Assembly (NCBI GenBank): GCA_030544215.1
Contig: JARZZO010000008.1
Coordinates: forward strand, 20,600,614-20,664,613
DNA: 64,000 nt
Reading direction: 5' to 3'
DNA from: Zantedeschia hybrid cultivar
Taxonomy: Eukaryota; Streptophyta; Magnoliopsida; Alismatales; Araceae
Both the position numbers and the translations under genes were made by a program. Under the pieces are notes generated by a model. That model ran no database searches and was not told the DNA's origin. It saw nothing but the letters and a program-made list of their open reading frames with translations. Shown in pieces: positions 13,401 to 25,400 of the stretch (positions are counted from its first letter, which is position 1; each line of letters begins with the position of its first letter).

Positions 13401-16400
13401 CAGGAAGGATAGAAGAAGAAGAACCAGTCAGCAGGAGTCCCGGGCGTCAGCCCTGGGGAACCCCCTCCGACGGTCAAGTTAGCTCCTGAAGAAGATTCGA
13501 TTCAGAAAGCAAGAAAGAGCAGCTATAATGCTATTCGGACAGAAGTCCTTTAAGGGGTTTCGGAAGCTTGGGGAGGCATCCGTTTTTTTCCACCCACCTT
13601 CTTGGCCACAAACAGCGGGATATTTATAGCAGAGGATAGCGGATGGTTAACGGTGGCAGCCGATATAGGACTAATTGAAGGTTTACTGATAAACCGCCAT
13701 AGCGCCCGATCCGCCACCGGAGTGGGCCGGATTCGACTACCGGGCCGAAGGGGGTTGGGCCGCTGACGGGCCGAAGCCTGTTGGGCCCTGGGCTGCCGCA
13801 CTGCTCCCGGGCCGTAGGCTGGTGGGCCGCTGACGGGCTGAAGCCTGCTGGGCCGGGAGCGACGGTGCCGCTTATGGGCCGTAGGCTGCTGGGCCGCTGA
13901 CGGGCCGAAGGCCGCCGGAGGGCCTGGTACTGCTGCTGTTGGGCTGAATGGGGTTTGGGCCTGCTTCAATGGGCCGAATCGGATTCTGCCTCATCACATA
14001 GCCCTCCACTCTTGTCTTCCTCAGTTCTGAGATGGCGAGAGTATAGTCCGAAGCTTGTCAGAAGAATTTTTGTGACAGACGCTTTACCCGAAGGTCCGTT
14101 TCTCTTTCTCGTCGCTGGGAAGGGGGTGCCCTCGGTCGGCCGAGGGCTACGCGGTTGCTCCGTCTTTGCTCGGAGTGGCGACGAAGGCTCAGAGCCCAGA
14201 AGCCGAAGGGCTGAGCCATCTGACTCGTGTCAGGCTTCATTAAATGGACGGGATGGCGCGTCGCCTCGCGAGGAAGCACGGGACACGCGTCGCGCATCCA
14301 GCCGCTCTGTCAAAAACACAAACGGATCCTGACCGCCCGCTGGTCGCGGATCGCCTCGGCTCTCTGCCCGAGGCTCCACTCGGATCGCCGCCGTTCCCTT
14401 CGTCCTACGCGGATCGGGACACGTGGCAAGCATCCGAGCGATCAGCCAAAGGGTCGGAGCGCTCTCGGCAGTTGATCGCTCTGCTTCAAGTCCCGGAGCC
14501 GGCCCGTCATCATTGCCGAAGGACGGCGCACGTGGCGGTCATCCGGGAGGAGTGAGGGGACGAGCGGGATGATCTCGGCCGCTGGCTTCGGCGGGAGGCG
14601 TTTCGAACGGGCTTATAAATACAGGCCCTCCGCAGGGCACTGTTCTTCTTCTTGCTGCTGCGCTTGCGTTTCCCTTGCAACCATCCGAGTTCTTCTTCCT
14701 TCTCCAGCGAAAGGCCAGCTTCCTGAAGGCTTCGTCCGAGCTCGTCGGCTACCGTGGGAGGTTCTTTGTCCCTCAGAGTGCATCGCCGGTGGAGCTTGGA
14801 GGCTTGAGGTTGCATTTGGCTCAAGAGAGACTTCCTCCCCCTCTCCGCGAGTAAGCTTTGACCTCCTTTTTCCCCTTCGCGGCCTTATGGTCCGGAGCTC
14901 TTCCAGCGAGATTACTCCTTCGGACGAGGAGTATACTCCCCCCCATTCTCCTAAGTCTTCCCTGTCAGATCCTCTTGCCTCGGGATCCCTTGCTTCCGCA
15001 ATGTCTGGGGAGTCTGAAAACTCCGGGACCGAGGGGTCCGAGACCTCTGGAGCGGAGGTCTCCGAGGCCGAGATTTCTGGGACCGAGGCTTCGGGTGCCG
15101 AGGCTTCTGGTGTCGAGGCTCCCGAAGCCGAGGCTACCCAGGAAGTCCGGGACCCAGGCCAGGCTTCCACCTCGGGGCGCCGTCCTCCGGACACTGTTTC
15201 GGGAGCATCCTGTGCCCTCTCGGACGTAGAGGTGAGGAACCTAGTTTCTTACTTCCAGCTTCCTTCTTGGACGACCCCCCATCGGCCCGATTCTGCCACC
15301 AGGGCAAATACTGTTCGCCCGGGCTCCTTCTCCATCTATGTTGATAGCTTCGAGGCGGGCTTCCGTCTCCCTCTCCCCACCTTCGTCATTAATCTCCTTA
15401 GCTTCTACGTGCTGGCCCCGTCTCAGTTCTTCCCCAATTCTTGGCGTACTGTGTACGGATTTCTGAGCGTCTTTGCTCATATAAAAATCCGCCCCTCCAT
15501 CAATGTCTTCCGCTATCTCTTCAAAATCCAAACGCAGGGGAAGTCCGAGTGGTACTGCTTCGTCCCTCGGGTTGGTCGAAGCATCTTCTCCGGGAAGCCC
15601 TCGTCTATCCACGGCTGGAAGAGGAAGTTCATCTTCGTCTCTCTGCCGGAGAACAAGAAGGGCGTGTGGCCCTTTCCCACCGAATGGGCGCCGCTGGCTG
15701 CAAGCCTCTCGGGCCCTCCGGCTCTGACCCCTGTTCAGAGCACTATCGTGGGCCACGTCCAGGTTAAGGCCCCATACGGCGTCTCGGAGCTTCTCACCGA
15801 CGCGGAGCGGCTGATAAACGCCGGGGTTTGGCCTGACCCTAAGTTTGATCTGGAGCGGGCCTTCCCTTACCTCCCTTCCGGGGAGACTCCGCGGGGCCGC
15901 GGGGGAAGGACTGCCGCTCCTCCGGCCGAAGCTCCTCCGGCTAACGAGGCTGATGAAGTTTCGGCCGAGGGTAAGTCGGCTTTGTATTAGTATTTGACCA
16001 CTGTCTCGTTACTAACGCGCCGCTTTTGCTTGCAGCAATGGCCGGTCTTGATGACCTCCTCGACCTGATAGCCGACCAACGCGGTTCAGGCCGGGCGCCG
16101 GTCCCGCAATCAGCAGGAAGGTCCGGCCGAGGCTCCGGGGCTCCGAGAACCCGAGGCGGGGTCCCAAGGATTGCGGCCTCCGCCGAGAGTCGCGCTGCCG
16201 CCGCTGCTCTCGAGAGGGAGCAGAAGACAAAATTCGCCGCTCGAAGGGGCGGCCGAGCGTCGAAGCGCCCCCGGGAAGAGGAGGCCGAAGAGGTAGAGAT
16301 GGCTCCGCTGGTCAGGAGGAGCACCGGGACCCGAAGGGCCGCAAGGCTGGCGTTCCCCGAGGCGCCGAGGGACGACTCTCCTCCGGCCGTATCGGCAGGG

Positions 16401-19400
16401 GCCGGTGACAGAGATGAAAGTATGCAGGACCCGCAGACGTGCCTTCGTCTGCTCAGCAGCTTCACTCTCCCGTCAGCTTTCGAAGAGCTGAGGGAGCATT
16501 CGATTGCCGACATGGCGGCGATGAGCGCTCGGTTGTCGATTCAGGTAAGAAGTCCGAAAAACTTTTCAACCTATCCTCCATTGGCTCCGGATTTTCTAAC
16601 CCTTGTCTGCTCTTCGGCTCGCAGGCTGCGATGACGGGCAGCGTCCTGATGCATCAACAGGAGCTGCTCCGCCGCAAACTTCTGGAGGCCGAGGTGGGTC
16701 CGGCCGGTTCCGGTGAAGGTACCTCGGCGGCGCCCTGCATCGAGCCCTTGGTTGACAGGCTCACTACCGCGAGCGGTCGGGTGCGGACGCAGCTAGAGGA
16801 GAGGGCAGCAGAAGCCCGCGCTGCTGCTGAGGCCAAAGAGAAAGCCGATGGCGCGCTCGCTGCGGCTCAGGATGAGAACCGGGTGCTTAAGACCCAGATC
16901 CAGGACAAGGAGTCCCGGTGGGCTTTGGAGAAGCGCCGCCTTGCCGAGGAGGTCTCGGCCCTAAAGCGGGAACTGGAGGAGGCGGCGGAATCGGCCATAG
17001 CCGATTTCAAAGCCGGGCGTGAATACGCCCGAGAGATCCTCCGAGCCCAGCTGCTGGCGTCTTCTTCGGTCTTCGACCTCGGACTGGCTGTCGCCCAGAG
17101 GGCCTGCCCGGACGTCGATCTGACCGGGGAAGCTCTGCCGAGGGGCGAGGAAGCCAGGGAGCTCCTATCCTGGTGGAAGGGCCTCATGGCTGAGAGGGCC
17201 TTGCCTCCAGATGCTGAGGGTGAGGTCGAGACCGCCGAGGAGGCTTCCGCAGACGAAGCTCCCGCAGAGGAGGCTCCCGCCGAGGCTGCTGCTCCTGAAT
17301 CGGTGCAGATTGTTGACTCCCCCTCTCCCTCTCCTGGCCGAAATGTCATCGAGGCGGAGGAAGAGAGGGCCGTCGAGGACTGATACGAGGGTTCCCCTCG
17401 GTTTTTGCCTTTTCGCTTTTGTAAGCCTTCGGCCAGGTATATGGCCGAGCTTGTACTTCCTTCTGTTCAAGAATACAAGGAACGTTTTTGGGCTTTACCT
17501 TATCGTTTCTTGCATGACGAGTGGACCTAGTCTTTCCGAAATCTGAGATCCTTTCGTCGTCTGCTATAGCCTGCGAAGCCGAGACCTAACGTAGGTTCGG
17601 ATAGGTCGTCGATAGTATCTCGTCAGCAGATCAGGCTGTTTCAGATTCGGCTTCTGTAGCCGAAGCCGCTCTCGCTTTGTCCCACGCAGACTTAGAAAAT
17701 AGCCTGCCGCGTCCCGATCCGGATTACATGGCCGAAGCCATTCGTCGGATCGTAGGACTTACGGACTTAGAGAAATCCATGACGTGTCCTGATCCGGATT
17801 ACATGGCCGAAGCCATTCGTCGGATCGAAGGACTTACGGTCTTTAAGAGAACCATGCCGCTCCCGGTACGGTTTGCATGGCCGAAGCCACTCCCGATACG
17901 GTTTACACGGACTTAGAGAAATCCATGCCGTGTCCTGATCCGGATTACATGGCCGAAGCCATTCGTCGGATCGAAGGACTTACGGACTTTAAGAGGACCA
18001 TGCCGCTCCCGGTACGGTTTGCATGGCCGAGGCCACTCCCGATATGGTTTACACGGACTTAGAGAAATCCATGCCGTGTCCTGATCCGGATTACATGGCC
18101 GAAGCCATTCGTCGGATCGAAGGACTTACGGTCTTTAAGAGGACCATGCCGCTCCCGGTACGGTTTGCATGGCCGAAGCCACTCCCGATACGGTTTACAC
18201 GGACTTAGAGAAATCCATGCCGTGTCCTGATCCGAATTACATGGCCGAAGCCATTCGTCGGATCGAAGGACTTACGGTCTTTAAGAGAACCATGCCGCTC
18301 CCGGTACGGTTTGCATGGCCGAAGCCACTCCCGATACGGTTTACACGGACTTAGAGAAATCCATGCCGTGTCCTGATCCGGATTACATGGCCGAAGCCAT
18401 TCGTCGGATCGAAGGACTTACGGACTTTAAGAGGACCATGCCGCTCCCGGTACGGTTTGCATGGCCGAAGCCACTCCCGATACGGTTTACACGGACTTAG
18501 AGAAATCCATGCCGTGTCCTGATCCGGATTACATGGCCGAAGCCATTCGTCGGATCGAAGGACTTACGGTCTTTAAGAGAACCATGCCGCTCCCGGTACG
18601 GTTTGCATGGCCGAAGCCACTCCCGATACGGTTTACACGGACTTAGAGAAATTCATGCCGTGTCCTGATCCGGATTACATGGCCGAAGCCATTCGTCGGA
18701 TCGAAGGACTTACGGACTTTAAGAGGACCATGCCGCTCCCGGTACGGTTTGCATGGCCGAAGCCACTCCCGATACGGTTTACACAGACTTAGAGAAATCC
18801 ATGCCGTGTCCTGATCCGGATTACATGGCCGAAGCCATTCGTCGGATCGAAGGACTTACGGACTTTAAGAGGACCATGCCGCTCCCGGTACGGTTTGCAT
18901 GGCCGAAGCCACTCCTGATACGGTTTACACGGACTTAGAGAAATCCATGACAAGTTTTCTGAACAAAAGAGTTCTTTATTTTTACCCTCCGGCCGAAAGT
19001 CTGGGGAGAGTTGACTTACATATAATAACGCCGAAGGCGCTCTACATTCCATGTGCGAGGAATGGGTTGGCCCGAAAGGGTCTCCAACCGGTAAGCTCCA
19101 CGCCTGATTACCTCCCTGATCCGGTAGGGCCCCTCCCAGTTGGGGGCAAGCTTTCCTGAGGCTTCGGCCGGCTTGGAAGCATGAGCATTCCTCAACACGA
19201 GGCTCCCCACTTCGAAGCTCCGGGGCTTTACTCGAGTGTTGTGGTACTTGGCCATGCGCTGTTGATAAGCCGCCAGCCGGATACGAGCTTTATCTCGGAC
19301 CTCTTCAATGAGGTCCAAGTGGTCTTTCAAACCTTCTTCGTTGGCCTCCGGACTGTAAGCAACGACCCTGGGAGAAGGGAGGCCGATTTCTATCGGAATA

Positions 19401-22400
19401 ACGGCCTCTATCCCATAGGCCATGCGGAAGGGAGTTTCGCCGGTGGGGGTTCGGCTTGTCGTCCGATAGGCCCACAGGACACTCGGCAACTCTTCCACCC
19501 ATCGGCCCTTAGCTTCGCCGAGGCGGGTTTTCAATCCCTGCATGAGGCTTCGGTTAGTGACTTCGGCTTGGCCGTTCGCTTGAGGATGCGCTACCGAAGT
19601 GAATTTGTGGAGTATGCCGAAGCTGGCGCAGTTGTCACCGAACCGCCGGCTATCGAACTGCTTTCCATTGTCAGAGATGATGGCCCGAGGGATGCCGAAC
19701 CGGCAAATGATGGACTTCCACACGAAGTTCCAAGCATTGTTGTCGGTTATTGACGCGAGGGATTCGGCTTCGACCCATTTGGTGAAGTAATCGACCGCCA
19801 CGATGAGGAATTTTCTTTGGCCGGTGGCGACGGGAAAAGGTCCCAGGAGGTCGATCCCCCATTGGGCGAAAGGCCAGGGATCAGATAAGGGGGTCAGAAG
19901 GGTGGCTGCCTGATGAATGAGGGAGCTGAACCTCTGGCACTGGTCGTAGCGCCGTACGAGGGCTAGAGCGTCCTCTCGGAGTGTTGGCCACCAGTAGCCT
20001 TGCCTCAGGAGCTTGTGAGCCAGGGCTCTTCCTCCCGCATGCGCCCCGCACACCCCTTCATGGACCTCTCTTGCGGCATAGTCGGCTTCTGCCGGGCCGA
20101 GGCACCGTAGCAGCGGTCGGCCGAAGGATTTCTTGTACAACACCCCGTCCAAAAAGAGAAAGTGGGATGAGCGCTGCCGAATACGCTTCACCTCCTTCGG
20201 ATCTGGCGGGACTTCTCCTTGGAGAAGGAAAGCGACGAGGGGGGTCATCCACGTCTCGGCCTCGGCCTCGGCTTCGGCAACTTGCATGGCTTCGGTTTCG
20301 CCAAGGCTGGGTTCGGCGAGCTCCTCGACGAGGATCATTCGGCCTCCGCCCCCGTCTTGGGTTGACGCCAGCCGGGAAAGGGCATCGGCCCGGGTATTCT
20401 CGGCTCTCGGGATCCTCACGATTTCACAAGAATCGAATTGAGTGAGGATCTTGCGAGTTACCTGGAGATAAGACGCCATCACTGCGTCCCGAGCCTCATA
20501 CTCCCCGGAGATGTGGCCGGCGATCAACTGGGAATCGCTGAAGGCTTTCAGGTTCCGGGCGCCGAGCTTCTTCGCGGCCCTGAGGCCGGAGATGAGGGCT
20601 TCGTACTCGGCGGCGTTGTTAGTCGCTGGAAAGGAGAAACGCAGGGCGTACTCCGTGACGACCCCTTCGGGCGACGCCAGGATCCATCCGGCGCCACTGC
20701 CCATGGAGCATGCGGAGCCGTCCACGAAGAGTCGCCATTTGTCTGGTGGTGCAGGTGCCGAAGTAGCCTCGGCTTCGACCACTTCGGGTTCTGGCTGTGG
20801 TGTCGCGGAGGCGCCGGGGGTAAGTTCGGCGATGAAGTCCGCCAACGCCTGGGCTTTTATTGCTACCCGAGGGGCGTAGGAGATGTCGAACTCCCCTAGC
20901 TCAATCGCCCACTTCGCCAGCCTGCCGGACACCTCCGGCCGGGAAAGAATCTGCCTCAAGGGCTGGTTGGTGAGGACTTTTACGGAATGGGCCAGAAAAT
21001 ACGGCCGAAGCCTCCTTGCAGACGAGACGAGGGCCAGAGCCAACTTTTCCAGGGCAAGGTTCCGGAGTTCCGCTCCCTGAAGGGCTCGGCTGGTGTAATA
21101 AATGGGCTTCTGAACGCCTTCCTGCTCTCGGACGAGGACGGTGCTGAGGGCCGTCTCGGAGACTGCAAGGTATAAGCTCAGAGGCTCCCCGGGAATCGGT
21201 TTGGACAGGATGGGGACTTTGGAGAGGTAGGCCTTCAGCTGATTGAAGGTTGTTTGGCACTCTTCCGTCCAGTCGAAGTTGTTGGCCTTCTTCAGCAGCT
21301 TGAAGAAGGGGAAACAGTAGTCGGCCGCCCTCGACATGAAGTGGCTGAGAGCTGCGATCCTCCCGTTCAGCTTCTGTACCTCTCGGAGGTTAGCCGGGGG
21401 GCGCATCTTCATGATGGCCGAAACCTTCTCGGGATTAGCCTCCACCCCTCGGTGTGTGACCATGTAGCCGAGGAACTTGCCGGAGGCTACCCCGAAGGCG
21501 CACTTGGCCGGGTTCAGCTTCATCTTGTACCGCCTAAGGGCGGAGAAAGTCTCGGCCAGGTCGGCCAGGTGCTCCGCAGCAACGCGGCTCTTGACCAACA
21601 TGTCGTCTATATAGACCTCCATGTTTCGGCCGAGCTGTGTGGCGAATACTTTGTTGACCAGCCGCTGATACGTCGCGCCGGCGTTCTTCAGACCGAAGGG
21701 CATTCGGGTGTAGCAGTACAGGCCCAAATCGGTGGTGAAGCTGGTCTTGCTTTCATCGTCCGGATGCATCCGGATCTGGTGGTAGCCTGAATAGGCGTCG
21801 AGGAAGCTTAAAAGCTCATGGCCGGAAGTCGCGTCCACCACCTGGTCTATCCGAGGCAGCGGAAAGCTGTCCATTGGACAGGCCTTGTTGAGGTTGGTGA
21901 AGTGCACGCACATACGCCATTTGCCATCTTTCTTTGGCACCATGACCATGTTGGCGATCCAGTCCGGATGGTGCACCTCTCGGAGGTGTCCGGCGTCCAG
22001 TCCCTTCTGTACTTCAGCTTGGATGGCGGCCCTCCTTTCCTGATTGAAGGTGCGCCGCTTCTGCTTTACCGGAGGCTGGTCGGGATCGATATGGAGTCGG
22101 TGCTCTGCTACCTCCGGGTCAACTCCGGGCATGTCTGCCGGAGACCAGGCGAAGACGTCGAGATTCTTTTTCAAGAACTCGGTAAGCTTTTCTGCTTCAC
22201 CTTTCTCCAGGCCGGAGCCTATCATCAGGACTCGTCCTTCGCCTCCTGGAACAGGGACGGCGAGAAGTGCTTCTCCCGGAGATACCTCGGCCGATGACTC
22301 GATCGTTAGGGTTTCAGCTGCGTTCTTCCCTTTGACCGAAATCATGTAGCACTGCCGGGCTGCTTCCTGGTTCCCTTTGGCTTCGCCTATTCCATGATGG

Positions 22401-25400
22401 CTGGTATAAAATTTCAGTTTCTGATGGAAGGATGAAGGCACGGCTCCGATTCCGCCGATGAGCCTTCGGCCGAATATGGCGTTGTAGGCTGACTCGATCT
22501 TTACAACGGCAAAGTCCGTCTCGACGGTTAATTGCCGGGGGGCGGAGCCTAAGGTTACAGGAAGCCGGACAATGCCCTCTACTCGGCAGGGCGAGCCGTT
22601 AAAACCGTAGAGGGGGCCCCGATGAGGCTTCATATTAGCCTCACTCAATCCCAATTTTTCAAAACAGTCATAAAACAAGATGTTTGGGGCACTTCCATTA
22701 TTCACAAAGATCCTATGTACATCATAGTTGTTTATTACAGCATTAACGACGAGAGCGTCGTCATGAGGGACCTGAACATCAGTCAGGTCCTCGGCGCCGA
22801 AGGTGATGTCTTCCAGACGAGGCTTCTTCGGTTCGCCTTCAACTGCTGCCACTGTGTTGCGCTGCCGCGGCCTGGACCCTTCCCCCGGCCCTCCGGATAT
22901 CATCATAATAGACCCAGAACTGGGTCTTTGATGGGACGATTCTACCGGGGCCGAGGTGGCTTTTGGCGGAGGAGCGGCTTCTATGGCCGGGGGCTGCTGT
23001 TGTCTGGGCGCCGTAGGGACGTCCCGGTTCTGCTGCGGCGGCTGCTCCCGGCGGTACTGCGGCAGTCTTCCCTCCCGGATGATGCGGTCGATCTCTTCCC
23101 GGAGCTGCCGACACTCATCCGTCGTGTGGCCGATCTCCCGGTGGTATTCACAGTACCTGCCGGGATCCCTTCGGCGAGGATCGGTCTTGATGCGATCAGG
23201 CCGCCGGAGCATGCCTTTCACCTCCATGAGCATTCGGGAAGGGGGAGCAGGTAAGGGTAGGTACCGCGGCTGCGGGTCCCGTCGCCTCTCCCTGTCCCAA
23301 TCCTCCCTGCGATAGCGCTTTCGCGAGGGCTCTTGGTCCTCCGGCCGAGGTCGGACCACCTGGGGAGCAGGTGCCGAGATGGCTTCGGCTGCGCCTCTTC
23401 CTCTGGACAGCATCAGGGCCTCCCGATTGATGTACTTGTGGGCCCGGGCCACGAGGTCCTGGAAGGTCGGGGGATGGCGCTTCCCAATGGAACCGAGGAG
23501 CCCCTCGTCCCGGCACCCGCTGATCACGGCCGAAACCGCGATCGAGCTGTCGAGGTTCGGGATCTGGGCGGCCTCGGTCCGGAACCTGGTGAAGTAATCA
23601 TGGAGAGTCTCGGCAGGACCTTGCCGGATAGCTAGCAAGCTGGCGGAGGTCTTGCTCTGCCGGGTGGCATCATAGAACTGGTCGATGAACAATTGGCCCA
23701 ACTGGACTAGGGAGTGGATGGAGTCGGGGGCCAACGTCTCGAACCAGGTGAGGGCGATTTTTTCAAGGGTGAGGGGGAAAAGACGGCAGCGGACTGCCTC
23801 GGAGATCCCCCGGACCCGGAGGTAGGTGTTGAACCTCTGGAAATGATAGACCGGATCTGTCATCCCGTCATAGAGAGGGCCCTTCGGTAGCTTGAAGTTG
23901 GGGGGCACCTCGGTGGCTAGGAGCTCCGCCGTGAACGGGGTCTGCTCCAGGATGCTGCTGGCGAGGGGCGCCCCGTGAGGCCGGGACACCATCTGCTGCA
24001 TCTCCTTGCGCATCGCCGTCAGCCGCCGGTCCAGGTCTGGAGCGGCCGAGGTGGCGACGGATTGTCCTCCGGTCCGGGCCGGACAGTACTCCGACGAAGC
24101 ATAATCCTGCTCCGTCAGACGATCGGCGCGGGGAGCTCGGGCAGGCAACGCCGAGGGCTCGCTGCGCGCCGCCGCGGTCTCGTCGAGAGAAACTGGCGCA
24201 GGCACCGGCCAGAACCGGGCGTCTTGTACAGGGTAGAGTGGGGGGAGTGGCGCCTGCTGGGGATGCCGCCCCGTCAGTCCCATGCGCTGGGCGATGGCGG
24301 ACACCATCTCCTGAAGAGGCGCTAGGGACGTGACGGCAACGGCCAGCGTGGCCACTTGCTGCTGTAGTACCCCCACTCGGTCTTCCGAGCCGAAAGACTC
24401 CGGTATGGTCGGCAGAGGCGGGTTCGGCGGGGCAGACGGTGCGCCTTCGGAAGGCAGCATCTGTGCCGAGGCCTCCCGCGCTTCTGCTTCGCTTTGTCCG
24501 GATCGTCGGGTCACAGGTCACTGAGACATGACTTGTTTTGTTAGCTTCCCACAGACGGCGCCACGTGATGTAGACTGGATCTATCACGACCGGATTCCAC
24601 AGACGGAATCCGGAAAAGAGGATCCGGAGCCGGTCCGGACCGAACGATGGAAGGGGACCCGACGGGGATCCGCAACGGGGCGAAGACGGGGCTTCTCGGG
24701 ATGACCTGGATCCGCCCGCGGGGGGCGCGGTCTGCCGCCGGAGCTGCTCTTGGATAGTGAGCCGCTGCTCCTTCGGCGGACGGAGGCGCGGTGCGAGCAG
24801 GAGCTTCTCTCGGCCGAGCGGTCGGCGAGCGTCGGAGCCGAAGCCGGAGGGTCCGAGATCGGACGGGGGAACGGCTCGCTCTCCGATAGTGAGCCCGAAG
24901 GCTCCTTCAGCGCGAGACCAAGCCTCCTGGCGTGGGGTAGCCGGCGGGCTTGCCCTTGGACAGCGAGCCCGAAGGCTCCTTCAGCGCGAGACCGAGTCTC
25001 CTGGCTTGGGGCAGCCGGCGTTCGGCGTCGAGACCAGGGAGGGGAATCCGAGGTCGGCGGCCGAGACCGACTCGGGGAGGTCGGCGACGATTCGAACCGA
25101 GCCCCTGCAGGAAGGATAGAAGAAGAAGAACCAGTCAGCAGGAGTCCCGGGCGTCAGCCCTGGGGAACCCCCTCCGACGGTCAAGTTAGCTCCTGAAGAA
25201 GATTCGATTCAGAAAGCAAGAAAGAGCAGCTATAATGCTATTCGGACAGAAGTCCTTTAAGGGGTTTCGGAAGCTTGGGGAGGCATCCGTTTTTTTCCAC
25301 CCACCTTCTTGGCCACAAACAGCGGGATATTTATAGCAGAGGATAGCAGATGGTTAACGGTGGCAGCCGATATAGGACTAATTGAAGGTTTACTGATAAA

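Noticed and set aside
14569..14886. Longer start for the antisense gene at 14569
   Set aside because: This ATG lies upstream of the TATA box at 14614, so it would not be in the transcript; the first in-frame ATG below the box is at 14887.
17677..18938. A row of eight similar 61-codon open frames
   Set aside because: They repeat every 146 bp exactly because the DNA repeats; each ends in a stop inside the unit and overlaps the next. They are by-products of the tandem array.
17730..18950. Possible CRISPR-like array
   Set aside because: There are no unique spacers between short repeats; whole 146-bp units are repeated. The DNA is a plant nuclear retrotransposon.
20438..23635. Plus-strand frames of 100-210 codons opposite gag-pol
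   Set aside because: They are shadows of the GC-rich gag-pol frame; their sequences show no domain.
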